Below, piece by piece: positions 47,086 to 56,998 of a stretch of 64,000 bases of DNA (position 1 is its first letter; each line of letters opens with the position of its first letter). The notes below the pieces were generated by a model. The model was not told where the DNA came from. It searched no databases and saw nothing but the letters and a program-made list of their open reading frames with translations. This DNA is from Desulfatibacillum sp. (GTDB lineage: Bacteria > Desulfobacterota > Desulfobacteria > Desulfobacterales > Desulfatibacillaceae): contig JAEINP010000015.1 in NCBI GenBank assembly GCA_016342355.1, positions 24,704-88,703 of the forward strand. The letters run 5' to 3'. Position numbers and translations under genes: made by a program.

Positions 47086-47457
47086 TTAATCGTGATGATA
47101 GGTTTTGTTGACGATTTTCCAGTCGCCATCCACCTTGGCCAAGCTCAGATAATCGAAAAACTGCATTTTTCCGTACACGTCGCGTACCTTCACCGCAGCC
47201 ACCTGGCCTGTCATGTCGATGGTCAGGATCTCCATGTCAAAGGCCTCGCCTTTGGAATCGGGTGATGGCGCGGAAGCGATCATCTTGAAAAAACTTTTTG
47301 CAGGAAGATGGGTGAATTGGCCGTGGTAATGGCCGAAAAGAAAAGCCTCGGTGTGAAAGGCTTTTTCCAGCTTGTCCACTTTGCCGTAATACATGCCGTC
47401 AAAATAATTCTGAACGGTTTCCTTGATGAGGTCCAGATCCTGGGCTGTGTCAGTCAT
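47086..47457 (-). CDS. NTF2-like (SnoaL/lumazine-binding-type) protein
   Basis: The protein has 123 residues. IKETVQNYFDGMYYGKVDKLEKAFH at the start and FFDYLSLAKVDGDWKIVNKTYHH at the end are typical of the NTF2-like cone fold used as a small-ligand or enzymatic domain. It is convergent with the AraC-type gene. Function unknown. Confidence 0.8.
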   Translation of the reverse strand: MTDTAQDLDLIKETVQNYFDGMYYGKVDKLEKAFHTEAFLFGHYHGQFTHLPAKSFFKMIASAPSPDSKGEAFDMEILTIDMTGQVAAVKVRDVYGKMQFFDYLSLAKVDGDWKIVNKTYHHD

Positions 47458-47511
47458 TTTTATTCTCCAATTCGTGGGGCGTTGTTTGCATGATTGAAAA
47501 AAAGGGACAGG

Positions 47512-48981
47512 TTATTCCCGGAGATTCCGGATATCCTGGATAATGCGGGTGGAGGAAACGTCTGCGGCATCCGGGACCAAAACCACCCGGCCCCCCAGTT
47601 CCTCCACCAGTTCGTGTCCGTAGACCTCATCAGGACGGTAGTTTCCGCCCTTGGTAAGGATATCCGGCCGGATGGCCCTGATGAAATCCCCCAGTTTCGG
47701 CGTGGAAAAGACCGTTACAAAATCCACCCCGTTCATGGCGCTGATGATCTTTACCCGTTCCCGCTCCCTGATGATGGGGCGGCCAGGGCCTTTGACCTTG
47801 CGGACGGACTCGTCGTCATCCACGGCAACCACCAGAACGTCGCCCATTTTGCGGGATTGCTCCAACAGGTTGATGTGACCTTCGTGCAGAAGATCAAAGC
47901 ATCCGTTGGTCAGGACTATTTTTTTGCCCTGACGGCGTAAGTTTTCCAGGGTTTCCCGGAGTTCGTCCAGGGACTTGAATTTGGTTTGAAAAGAAGCGGG
48001 TTGATCCTGCAACTGGGCCGTGAGTTCCGCCTGGGTGACCGTGGCGGTTCCCACCTTGGCCACCACAATGCCTGCCGCGGTGTTGGCCAGGGTGGCGGCG
48101 GTTTTATAGGAGGCCCCGGCAGCCAGACTAAGCCCCAGCACCGATATGACCGTATCTCCGGCCCCGGAAACATCAAAGACCTGGCGGGCCTGGGCATGGA
48201 CCCGAAAAGGCTCCTGGCCCGGGGAGAACAAGGCCATGCCGTCCTTGCCCAATGTGATGAGGATGTTTTCCGCGCCGGTGGTTTCCAGAATTCTTGCCGC
48301 GGCTTTTTCCAGGCTGGTCTGATCCGTGATTTCTACCCCCGAGGCCAGGGAGGCCTCCTTTTTATTGGGGGTGATGGCCGTGACGCCACGGTATTTGGAA
48401 TAATCCATGCCCTTGGGGTCCACGATCAGGGTTTTTTGCGCTTCCTTGCAGATTTCCACAAGGCGCTCCATGAGCAGGGGGGTAACCACTCCCTTGCCGT
48501 AATCGGAAACGATCACAAGGTCGCACTGGGGAATCTGGCGCTGGGCGAACCCGCAAAAAATCTGCACCTGTTCAGGTGTTATGTCCTTTTTGGACTCCCT
48601 GTCTATGCGCAGGATTTGCTGGTTGGCCCCGATCACCCGGGTTTTGCGGGTGGTGGCCCGGCCCGCCTCCACCAGCAGTCCCTCCGTATTGACGCCCAGG
48701 GCCGAGAGCTTGCGGTTCAGCTCCGCCCCGGCCTTGCCGTCCCCCATGACGCCTGCCACGCACACCTTGGCGCCCAGGGCCGTGAGGTTGTTCACCACGT
48801 TCCCGGCGCCGCCCAGGGTGGAGGTTGTGTTTTTCACTTCCACCACCTGGACCGGAGCTTCCGGGGAAATCCGGCTGACTTCACCCCACAGATATTCGTC
48901 TATCATCATGTCTCCCACCACAAGCACCCGGCAGGACGAAAACAAAGACACGTCAAAGCTATGAATGGTTTCGGATTCCAT
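47512..48981 (-). CDS. hldE: Bifunctional heptose-7-phosphate kinase / heptose-1-phosphate adenylyltransferase
   Basis: The protein has 489 residues. The PfkB-type kinase domain (about 1-330) has GGAGNVVNNLTALGA, DYGKGV and GAGDTVISVLGL; the nucleotidyltransferase domain (about 350-489) has TNGCFDLLHEGHINLL. Both steps lead to ADP-heptose for the LPS inner core. AAGGAAAAACC precedes the ATG. Full length, as in the fused form from many Gram-negative bacteria. Confidence 0.95.
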   Translation of the reverse strand: MESETIHSFDVSLFSSCRVLVVGDMMIDEYLWGEVSRISPEAPVQVVEVKNTTSTLGGAGNVVNNLTALGAKVCVAGVMGDGKAGAELNRKLSALGVNTEGLLVEAGRATTRKTRVIGANQQILRIDRESKKDITPEQVQIFCGFAQRQIPQCDLVIVSDYGKGVVTPLLMERLVEICKEAQKTLIVDPKGMDYSKYRGVTAITPNKKEASLASGVEITDQTSLEKAAARILETTGAENILITLGKDGMALFSPGQEPFRVHAQARQVFDVSGAGDTVISVLGLSLAAGASYKTAATLANTAAGIVVAKVGTATVTQAELTAQLQDQPASFQTKFKSLDELRETLENLRRQGKKIVLTNGCFDLLHEGHINLLEQSRKMGDVLVVAVDDDESVRKVKGPGRPIIRERERVKIISAMNGVDFVTVFSTPKLGDFIRAIRPDILTKGGNYRPDEVYGHELVEELGGRVVLVPDAADVSSTRIIQDIRNLRE

Positions 48982-49030
48982 GGTTTTTCCTTAGCATGAA
49001 GATACTATGTTAGGCAAAGTCTCTTTGTTT

Positions 49031-49957
49031 TTAAAAGGAAGCAAACGGCTGCTTTTTGTTGGAGAAATCCGGCACGGCGTTTTCCGGGGATTCTTCCGGG
49101 TCCTGGGTGAGAACCAGATCAAAGCCAAGGTCCCGGGCCATGTCCACGGCCTGTTTGTATTCCTCCTCCAAAATCGCCCGGTTGATTTCAGGAAATTCCC
49201 CGGCACGGTGCAAAGGGGAATATTGGGACATGAGGGACAGGCCTATCCCCGTGGAGACCTCCAAAGCCAGGAAGCACAGGGATTCCCACAGGCCCGATAT
49301 GTTTCCCGGCAACACCAGCAGCCTGACCCACAGGCCGCGCCGGGCCAGGCCGGTAACCGGATCAATATCCATATCCCCCACTTGGCGGTACATTTCCAGG
49401 ATTGCATTCCGGGAGGCCTCCACATAGCCCGGGGCCTCGGAATATTTTTCGGCCATGACGTCGGAGGAATATTTCAAGTCAGGCAAATACACATCCACCA
49501 AGCCCTCCAGGGACTTCAACATGTCCACGCTGTCATAGGCGGAACTGTTATAGAGGACAGGCAGTGTGATTCCCGCCGTTTTTGCGGCCGTCAGGGCTTC
49601 CCGGATTTGGGGAACCTGGTGGGAGGGACTTACCAGCCCCAAAAAGCTGGCCCCTTCGGCCTCCAGTTCCAGGGCCTTTTCTGCAAAATCCCGGGCGCTG
49701 AAAACCGTGTCCGCCATGCCTTGTTGGCTGATTTGGAAATTCTGGCAATACAGGCAGGCCAGGTTGCAGGAGGTGAAAAAGAAATTCGCCACGCCCCGGG
49801 GGCCGGAAAACACAGGCTCCTCGCCGCCATGGAGTCCGGCCCAGCTAATATGCATCCGGTGGTCCAGGCCGCAAAATCCCGTCTGGCCGTCAGTGCGGTC
49901 CAAGCCGCATTTTCGGGGGCATACTTGGCATGGGTTTAAGGGGGAATTTTTAAGCAT
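49031..49957 (-). CDS. Radical SAM protein of the PflA-like group
   Basis: The protein has 308 residues. NPCQVCPRKCGLDRTDGQTGFCGL is an N-terminal cysteine-rich segment, and FTSCNLACLYCQNFQIS carries the CxxxCxxC motif for the radical SAM cluster. The layout resembles AmrS-like or pyruvate-formate-lyase-activating-like proteins of unknown target. The gene is upstream of hldE on the same strand (49 bases) and could share its transcript. No partner glycyl-radical enzyme is nearby. Confidence 0.85.
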   Translation of the reverse strand: MLKNSPLNPCQVCPRKCGLDRTDGQTGFCGLDHRMHISWAGLHGGEEPVFSGPRGVANFFFTSCNLACLYCQNFQISQQGMADTVFSARDFAEKALELEAEGASFLGLVSPSHQVPQIREALTAAKTAGITLPVLYNSSAYDSVDMLKSLEGLVDVYLPDLKYSSDVMAEKYSEAPGYVEASRNAILEMYRQVGDMDIDPVTGLARRGLWVRLLVLPGNISGLWESLCFLALEVSTGIGLSLMSQYSPLHRAGEFPEINRAILEEEYKQAVDMARDLGFDLVLTQDPEESPENAVPDFSNKKQPFASF

Positions 49958-50262
49958 TGGGCGCGCTTTCCGGCAAAGTAAGTATCGTTAACTATGAAAT
50001 CAGGTTCGGGGTTCCGGACTCGTCCCATAAAGGCTGATGCCTGGAATCTGGGCATTATGAAATTGTACCCAAAAAAATGCAAGCCATTGAAGGCCTGCAA
50101 TGCATGAAAATTGCCGCCAAATTGGATGCGCTGTTCAAATATTAGCCGCACAGGGCGTTTTTTGGTCCAAACGTAGAAATTATAGAGGGAGCTCGAAGGG
50201 TGGTTCCTGATTTTCGCCTGACTTTTCCATGAGTTTATTGTATCCTTGCCTTCATGATACAT

Positions 50263-52965
50263 ATGAATGATTCCAATGATATTTCCATGTCCTTGCCAAC
50301 CCCTGATGGCAAGCAGCTCCCCGGCCCGTGGCCTTGGTACGCAATTCTTTTTACTGGCGTGGGCCTGAGCGGTTTTTTTGTCTGGTTTATGGTTTGTTGG
50401 GCATTATGGGCCAGGGATAAAAAGGGCTTGTGCCTAGCTGGACTGGCCGCCAATTTTGCTGTTTTCGGCGCCATGCGCCTTGCCAGCGTCCACGTTTCCT
50501 GTGAATGTTGGATACTTTCCCTGGGAACCATGTTCCTGGACCTGGCATGGACCATGGGCGCCTGGTATTTTCAATATTCCAACCTGGGGCCTGCGCCCGC
50601 CCGCTACCGAAGCACGAAGCCTGGGCAATGGGTCGCGCCGGTATTGGTAGGCGGTCTGCTGGGGTTCTGTATAGCTGCTTTGATAAGCATTCCCCAGGCC
50701 ATGGAAAGCCGGATTGAAATGCTGTCCCTGTGGGATTCCCTTAATCGGGAAATTGTGCTGTGGGATTTTTTTAAGGATACCTTTTCCGGAATAGCGGCCG
50801 GGATATTTGTGGGCGCATGGTGGGCGGGAAACCCCAAGGGGTTTAGGGTAAGAGACGTTGTTTGTTATCTGGCCGGAACCATGATTGCAGGGATTGGGTT
50901 GCTTTTACTGTTTAAACTCCAGGCCTTCCTGATTGCCGGTGGAGGCGAAGCCCTGAACCTGGATAACCGTTTTAACGCGGTTGCGCCTTCCTGGGGAGAC
51001 GGGGTCGGAGATTTTGTTCTGACTCTGGGCAATTATTCGGAATCACTGGGCCTGATTGTGTTGCCTCTCCTCTTCGGCGCTCCGACCAGATTTCGCGATT
51101 TTGCAAGAAGAACCCTGCTTATACCCCTGGCCTTTTTTTGCTCCTTCCCGTTTTGGATGACCTCCAACTCCCACTGGATGGATTACCAGGGCAAGGTCGT
51201 TTATCGTTTGTCGTCTCCGGACGATTCGGAGCGGCATCAGGCCCAGAAGGAACTGGAAGTGCTTTTGGCAAGATATCCCGGGCATGCCCGGTGGCCCTCC
51301 CTGGCTGAAAAGCATGCCAGCTACCTGTACCATGAAGGACGGACGGCAGAAGCCATGGAGTACAACCGCCGGATAGTGGAAGGATACAGCGGCTTGAACC
51401 AATGGTTCTGGACCGTTTCCCAGGCAAAGGCTATTTTGGAAGATTCCGACGCTTCCCGGCGCAATCCCATGGAGTGGCTGGATGTTCCCATTATTGAACA
51501 TGAAAGCTATCTTACCGGTAATTGGATGTGCCTGCTTTCCGTTATTAAATATTGGGAAGGGGAGGATGTGCCTGAGTCCCAGATCAAGGCCAGGCTCAGG
51601 GCCATGTCGGAAACCCAGGACGTAATCAGCCTGAGGCCCATGCTCTCCTTTGCACACCTGGACGATGCGGCCTCCAATATGGGATATAAAACCTTTATCC
51701 TTCCTTCGGATATTGAAACCGCGCAAAGGCTGATGGAAAAAGGCATTCCCGTATTTTTGGAAGGTTATCAACAGTTTTATTTGATGGTTGGTTTTGATAA
51801 GGGCCGCTCCCTATCCCTCACCTACAACTTTTTTCCCATAAGCAATCGTTTGCTAAAGGATAACAGGGCGGAAGCGGAAGAGGTGCTGGGTCTGGAGGAT
51901 GAGGGTAAAAGCAGGCAGCGAAGGGAGCGAATTCGCCGCGAAGCCTACTGGGAAATGTCTCCCAACGTATGGGAAGATCCGGCCAAAAGAGTCATCAGCC
52001 CCTTCATGGCCGTGGTGGCGCCTGAGTCATACCTATCCATAGTGGCGGAAGCAGTTGGCCAGCCTCCCGAGGACCTGGAAAGACTCAGCAAGGCCCGCCT
52101 TGCAGCCCTCATTGGTCTGACTTATGTCCAGGCCGGAAACCCCGTGCAAGCCGTGGAGTGGGCGCGGGTGTCAGCCAGGGGAACGGACGAGCCCCTGCCT
52201 CTTTATGTGGCCCATCTGGCTCATACCTTATGGAAAAACAGGCGGGAGAACGTAAAAAGCCAAATCGGACTTGAAGGCCGCTTTGAGGAATTGCAGGAAA
52301 TCATCGATTATTTCAAACAACCCGCTGTACTGGATTTTCTTGAAAAAGCGGAGCAGCGTTTTGAAGCGGACCTTGACAACCCGGGCCTGCCCCGGATGAT
52401 TTACAGGGATTATCTCCCCTTCCTCCACAAAAGCGATCCCGCACAAAGACTGATTATTGAAAAGATATATAATTATTTGGTCCAGGCAGATCCTTCCCGT
52501 TCCAGGGATTGGTCCCGGCTGGCTGATATTTACGAATTCGCCAATGATATTCCCCCCATGGTCCTGGCTTTGGAAGGCCAGATTTCCGCAAGTCCGGTCG
52601 ATCAGAAGGCAAGGTTGAGGGCGGCTTATGGGTATGTTCTTCTGGATCAGGCTGAAAAGGCGAAAGAAGTTCTGGAGGAAGCAGATACCAGGCGCCTTAG
52701 GCATGAAGCGGATCACCAGTTTGTTTTGGGCGCCATTGCCGAATGGGAAGAAAAACCGGAAAAGGCCCTCTCCCACTACTCAACTGCAGTGGATATGCGG
52801 AGGCACATCCCCGTGTATCACCTCCATTATGGCCGGGCGCTTTTGGCCATGGGCAGGACGGCGGACGCAAAAATGGCCCTGGAATGGGCCTGCCGCATTG
52901 ATCCGGGAACTGTTGTGACGGAAAAGGCCAAAAAGATCCTGGCCTCTATGGAAAAAAATACATGA
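50263..52965 (+). CDS. Large membrane protein with degenerate C39-like peptidase domain and TPR-like repeats
   Basis: The protein has 900 residues from this ATG; another ATG lies 3 codons earlier and neither has a good ribosome site. About seven membrane helices (residues 20-310) are followed by a helical segment, a C39-like domain (about 415-540) and TPR-like helices to the end. In the C39 domain the Cys is kept (NWMCLLSVIKYW, Cys423) but the His position is Gln504 (YQQFYLMVGFD) and the Asp position is Asn522 (YNFF). It is therefore probably an inactive copy. Its stop overlaps the start of the next gene (ATGA), whose product has the same layout with all three residues. Confidence 0.72.
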   Translation: MNDSNDISMSLPTPDGKQLPGPWPWYAILFTGVGLSGFFVWFMVCWALWARDKKGLCLAGLAANFAVFGAMRLASVHVSCECWILSLGTMFLDLAWTMGAWYFQYSNLGPAPARYRSTKPGQWVAPVLVGGLLGFCIAALISIPQAMESRIEMLSLWDSLNREIVLWDFFKDTFSGIAAGIFVGAWWAGNPKGFRVRDVVCYLAGTMIAGIGLLLLFKLQAFLIAGGGEALNLDNRFNAVAPSWGDGVGDFVLTLGNYSESLGLIVLPLLFGAPTRFRDFARRTLLIPLAFFCSFPFWMTSNSHWMDYQGKVVYRLSSPDDSERHQAQKELEVLLARYPGHARWPSLAEKHASYLYHEGRTAEAMEYNRRIVEGYSGLNQWFWTVSQAKAILEDSDASRRNPMEWLDVPIIEHESYLTGNWMCLLSVIKYWEGEDVPESQIKARLRAMSETQDVISLRPMLSFAHLDDAASNMGYKTFILPSDIETAQRLMEKGIPVFLEGYQQFYLMVGFDKGRSLSLTYNFFPISNRLLKDNRAEAEEVLGLEDEGKSRQRRERIRREAYWEMSPNVWEDPAKRVISPFMAVVAPESYLSIVAEAVGQPPEDLERLSKARLAALIGLTYVQAGNPVQAVEWARVSARGTDEPLPLYVAHLAHTLWKNRRENVKSQIGLEGRFEELQEIIDYFKQPAVLDFLEKAEQRFEADLDNPGLPRMIYRDYLPFLHKSDPAQRLIIEKIYNYLVQADPSRSRDWSRLADIYEFANDIPPMVLALEGQISASPVDQKARLRAAYGYVLLDQAEKAKEVLEEADTRRLRHEADHQFVLGAIAEWEEKPEKALSHYSTAVDMRRHIPVYHLHYGRALLAMGRTADAKMALEWACRIDPGTVVTEKAKKILASMEKNT

Positions 52966-55571
52966 GCCATTTCAACGATAAACATTCGCCTTCCATGCAC
53001 CCTGGATGGTTGATCCCCCTGACGGTCCTGTGCGGAACCATGGCCACCGGACCCCTTGCCGGAAGCATGCTTGCCGGTCATGGCAGGAAGATACTGGCCT
53101 GGTGCACGGGCGTATTGGGCTTTGCCGCCGGGATAGCCACCCTGTGGACCATGGTGACCTGGAACACGGAATGGTCCAGAGTCGGGCTTGTTTTAACAGG
53201 CCTGAATCTTGTTTTCGGACTGGGCCTGTGGCGGTTGGTGATCGAACTTTCCCCTGCCCCAGGGAATGGTGAAATACCCTCTGGAATGGAGGGGGGGCCG
53301 GAAAGAGGCGGGTTTCGCCAGATTCTAACCGGTCTGATAGGCGGCGCCATGGTTACCGGCATTGTGGGCGCCGTGTGCGCCATTTTTTACCTGCTGCTGG
53401 CCGATGCCCTTTTTTCCACCTGGTTTCCTGTTACTTTTGAGGACAACTATGCCATGGCCCGGCTGGCCTTTTCCGGGTTTTGCCTGACTGCGGCAGGCGC
53501 CTTGGCCGGGGCGATCGGGGGACGCCTGCGCCCCGGCATTCGCCCGTGGCCCTTTGTGGTGGGCTGTCTGGCAATCGTTTATGCTTATCTTTCCTGGGAG
53601 ATGGCTGCGGAAATAACCATCGCGCTCCCGGGATTCCAGGCAGGCGCCGTTACGGGCAGCGGATGGGAAGATATTTTAAATTCCATGGTCCTGGGCGGTT
53701 TTTGCATCGGCATATTGTGGGCAGTGTTTTGGGCTTTTCACATTATGGCCCCTGTCCCAAATTATGTGAAAGCGCGCCGGGCCATAGCGGTCCTGGGTTT
53801 TAATCTGGCCGCTGCAGCCACCCTGGCCATCACCTTTGGTTACGCCGCCGAAACTTATCTTGCGGCAGGCCTTCACATGGAGCGCAGGGCTTATATATCC
53901 AATGCCTTGTGGTGCTACGAACACGGCCTTAAAAAGATGCCCAAGGAGAATATCGCCTCTTTTCTCCAATACCGGGCCGCCCTGATTTACCACAAACTGG
54001 GAAGGGAAGACCTGGCGGAAAAGGGTTTTGAACGCCTGGTTACCAAATATAACGCAAACAGCACTCTGGCGGAAAAGTCCGGCAAATTTTTGGACAGTCT
54101 TAGGCGTTCTTCCGGCCTTGCCCGTGTGGTCCTGCCCGGGGTGGAAACCCGCACCGAGTATAAAAGCTCCTACTGCGTGCCCAATTCCCTGGCCCTGACC
54201 ATGCGCTATTGGGGAGCGGACGTGGACGCCCGGGAGATAGGCCGCAAGATAACCGGGCTTTCCGGGGGAACCTTTTCCGTGAATCAGGCCTGGTTTGCCA
54301 TTCAAAAGGGGTTCCGCCACGACTTCCTGCCCATGGCGGGTCTTTCGGACATCAAACGATGCATTGACGCGGGTTTTCCCGTCATGGTCTATGTGCCATC
54401 TCATGTTCTGGTCATTTTTGGCTATGACGAGGCCCTGGAAACCTTTGTCACTTACGATACGGCCACGTCCGATCTTTGGTCCGAATATATCCAGCAGGAT
54501 TTTATAAAAGCCTGGAAAAGACGGGCCACCACCGTGGTCCTGGCCTATCCCCCGGACAAGGAAAGCCAACTACCCCCGGATATAGCCCAAAGGCTGAGGG
54601 ATTTTTCGAACAAGTACCTCCATTATCAGCTTTGCGCCCTGGATAGCGCCGGGAACGAAGTGTCCGTGCCCCATCTCATGGCTGCGGCCGGGGATACCGG
54701 GGAATTTTTCTTTCCCGTAACCGCCATGTACGCCAGTTTTCCGGGATTGCGCCAGGACCTGACGGAGCGGTTTGATCCTGAAATCGTTATCAAGTCCATA
54801 CGCGGCTATTTTGGAGAGGATTTTGACGAGGGGGAGCATCTGTACGGCCAGTATCATGACGAGGAGTCCGTGGACGATGACATGGCTTTACGGGACAGCA
54901 TTTATTACCTCATCGGCAACCGGCGTTTTGACATGGTGGAGAATCTCATCACACGCATCGATGAAGAAGGTCCTCTCAGTAGCAATATCCTGGGAGACGC
55001 AGGCATAATTGACCTTGTGTGGGGGGATTACGACAGGGGGCTGGACCGCATACAACGGGCCATAGACGATTATTCCGAGATGGATTGGGCTTTCTACCTG
55101 GGCCTTGCCAGGAAAAAGGGCGGAAACACCCGGGAGGCCGTGCGTCTTCTGGTCCAGGCTGTGGACTATGGAAGCCGGGGCAGCCAAAGAGGCCGCCGGG
55201 ATAGTATGCCCCTGCACGACAGCAGCCTGGATGTGCGCATTGGTCTGGACGAATATGGCTTTCCCGCCCTGGCCCTGGCCAATGGGATTCTTGCTGAAAC
55301 AGAGGACTTGGGGGAAAGCCGGGAGGAGCTTATGCCCGTATGGGAACGGTGGCACCATTTTTTACCCTTTGATGCTTCCGTGGCTGCGGCTTTATCAGCC
55401 TTATATGAGGAGGATCTGGCGCGCCTGAACCCCAAAAAGGACGCCTCGGAGATTTACAAAACAACCAATAAACTCAAACTGGTCAGACGACGCGCCACAA
55501 ACTACAGGCCGGAAACATTTTTTCCGGATTTCCAAGCACCTCGCACGAACTTTTTTGGAGGGGAATCATGA
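52962..55571 (+). CDS. Large membrane protein with intact C39-like peptidase domain and TPR-like repeats
   Basis: The protein has 869 residues. Several membrane helices (about 10-300) lead to a helical segment, a C39-like cysteine peptidase domain (about 390-540) and TPR-like helices to the end. The domain keeps Cys405 (SSYCVPNSLALTMRYWG), His481 (SHVLVIFGYD) and Asp499 (TYDTA); the oxyanion Gln six residues before Cys is Glu. It shares gene order and layout with the upstream protein, whose His and Asp are lost, and overlaps it by 4 bases (ATGA). The two look like an active/inactive pair. I know of no described system with this layout. Confidence 0.75.
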   Translation: MSHFNDKHSPSMHPGWLIPLTVLCGTMATGPLAGSMLAGHGRKILAWCTGVLGFAAGIATLWTMVTWNTEWSRVGLVLTGLNLVFGLGLWRLVIELSPAPGNGEIPSGMEGGPERGGFRQILTGLIGGAMVTGIVGAVCAIFYLLLADALFSTWFPVTFEDNYAMARLAFSGFCLTAAGALAGAIGGRLRPGIRPWPFVVGCLAIVYAYLSWEMAAEITIALPGFQAGAVTGSGWEDILNSMVLGGFCIGILWAVFWAFHIMAPVPNYVKARRAIAVLGFNLAAAATLAITFGYAAETYLAAGLHMERRAYISNALWCYEHGLKKMPKENIASFLQYRAALIYHKLGREDLAEKGFERLVTKYNANSTLAEKSGKFLDSLRRSSGLARVVLPGVETRTEYKSSYCVPNSLALTMRYWGADVDAREIGRKITGLSGGTFSVNQAWFAIQKGFRHDFLPMAGLSDIKRCIDAGFPVMVYVPSHVLVIFGYDEALETFVTYDTATSDLWSEYIQQDFIKAWKRRATTVVLAYPPDKESQLPPDIAQRLRDFSNKYLHYQLCALDSAGNEVSVPHLMAAAGDTGEFFFPVTAMYASFPGLRQDLTERFDPEIVIKSIRGYFGEDFDEGEHLYGQYHDEESVDDDMALRDSIYYLIGNRRFDMVENLITRIDEEGPLSSNILGDAGIIDLVWGDYDRGLDRIQRAIDDYSEMDWAFYLGLARKKGGNTREAVRLLVQAVDYGSRGSQRGRRDSMPLHDSSLDVRIGLDEYGFPALALANGILAETEDLGESREELMPVWERWHHFLPFDASVAAALSALYEEDLARLNPKKDASEIYKTTNKLKLVRRRATNYRPETFFPDFQAPRTNFFGGES

Positions 55572-56158
55572 CAAGACCTGGCTGGGTAACTGCGGTGGGG
55601 ATTATCGGAATCGTCATGGCCTGTTTTGGGCTGTTGGGGGCGGTTCAACAGTTGATCATGCCATCCATGCTGCACTTTCAGCAGGAAATGATGGGCGGTA
55701 TTCAGGAAGAAATAAAAAAGGATATCGCCAAACAGCAGGAGGCCTATGAGAACGGAGAATCCACAACCGCGCCTCCCCCGGTTGCAGTCTTTGAAATGAT
55801 GGAGAAAATGTGGAACATGCCGGAATGGTTCCGAACCTGGGCCATGATTGCCGGTATTTTGCAGGCCGTTGTTTGCGGGTTTATTTTGTATGCCTGCCTC
55901 CTTCTTCTTCAATTGAAAAAATCTGCCATTAAAATTTTTTATTGGTCTGCAGGGTTAAAAATGGCCATGGCGATTCTGAATATAGCGGCGGCTTTTCTGG
56001 CGATGTCGTTTATGGGCTTTGCCATGGCTGCTGGAGGGGGGGTTAGCATCGTCGTCTTCGGAGTTCTTTCTATAGTGGTTGTCACCGGTGATAAGTCGGC
56101 ATTTTTTCATGGGAACCTGCCCCCTCCTATGCCGATGGCTCCCCCGCCGCCGGAGTGA
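55568..56158 (+). CDS. Small membrane protein in the C39-TPR operon
   Basis: The protein has 196 residues. The start overlaps the stop of the C39 protein by 4 bases (ATGA) and is preceded by GGAGGGGAATC. Four membrane helices (about 8-30, 90-115, 123-145, 150-172) and a proline-rich end (PPPMPMAPPPPE). The family is not recognised. The tight overlap suggests a subunit or partner of the two C39-TPR proteins. Confidence 0.7.
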   Translation: MTRPGWVTAVGIIGIVMACFGLLGAVQQLIMPSMLHFQQEMMGGIQEEIKKDIAKQQEAYENGESTTAPPPVAVFEMMEKMWNMPEWFRTWAMIAGILQAVVCGFILYACLLLLQLKKSAIKIFYWSAGLKMAMAILNIAAAFLAMSFMGFAMAAGGGVSIVVFGVLSIVVVTGDKSAFFHGNLPPPMPMAPPPPE

Positions 56159-56289
56159 TCCATGCTGTGGCGCAGGGACCTTGACGGGACAAGATATAGG
56201 GAAAAATAGTCATTGTCCTCAGACCTTAATGAAAATCAGGCAAAGCCTTTAATGTCGGATATCGTGCTCATACACAGGGAGAAAATATT

Positions 56290-56967
56290 ATGACCAGACC
56301 GTTTTTTATTAGCGGATTGATAGGGCTGCTGGTTGTCCTCATGAGTACGGCCATGCTTTTTGTGTTTCCAACAAAAGCCCCGGGGCTGCCCGAAGGATTC
56401 GCCACCCCTATTATCGCCTTTGAATTTGCAAAAAGCCCGGCTGATATTATTACTCTTTTCGGACCAAAAGATTCGCCGGAGCGGGACGCCATGGTCCGGT
56501 CCATGGACCTGGGCAATAAGCTGGACTATGTGTATATGGTTCTGTACACGGCGTTTTTGGCGCTTTTTTCCGTGCAGGTTGTCCGGCGCACCGGACTCAG
56601 GATTTTCTATCTGGCTGCAGGCTTGGCGGGGGTGGCGCTTGTTGGGGACGCCTTGGAGAACCTTCGGCTTTTTGCCATAACATCCAGCCTGGATACCATG
56701 GACATTGAGGCGGACCTTGCTGCGCTTCATGTGTTCACTTGGGCCAAGTGGGGCAGTCTGGCCTTGATTTTTCCAGCCCTGAGCCCCTATTTCTTCAAAG
56801 GCGGCAGATTTTCCATGACCATTGGAATTGTGGGGATTTTTTGTCCTGTGTTGGGGATTGCCGGATATTTTCATCCTGGGGCTTTTTGTGAAATGTTTAG
56901 TGTTTCCGTAGCGGTGATGTTTTTGCTCATGATCGCATACTGTCTGATTTACAAAGAACCTGTCTAA
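56290..56967 (+). CDS. Membrane protein of unknown function
   Basis: The protein has 225 residues with about six hydrophobic helices. I do not recognise the family. Its first residues (MTRPFFISGLIGLLVVLMS) resemble those of the previous small membrane protein. It follows that gene by 131 bases and precedes a DUF456-like gene by 31 bases, all on the same strand. Confidence 0.6.
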   Translation: MTRPFFISGLIGLLVVLMSTAMLFVFPTKAPGLPEGFATPIIAFEFAKSPADIITLFGPKDSPERDAMVRSMDLGNKLDYVYMVLYTAFLALFSVQVVRRTGLRIFYLAAGLAGVALVGDALENLRLFAITSSLDTMDIEADLAALHVFTWAKWGSLALIFPALSPYFFKGGRFSMTIGIVGIFCPVLGIAGYFHPGAFCEMFSVSVAVMFLLMIAYCLIYKEPV

Positions 56968-56998
56968 AGCTGTGAATTTTTGGAGAAGGGGGGCGTTC

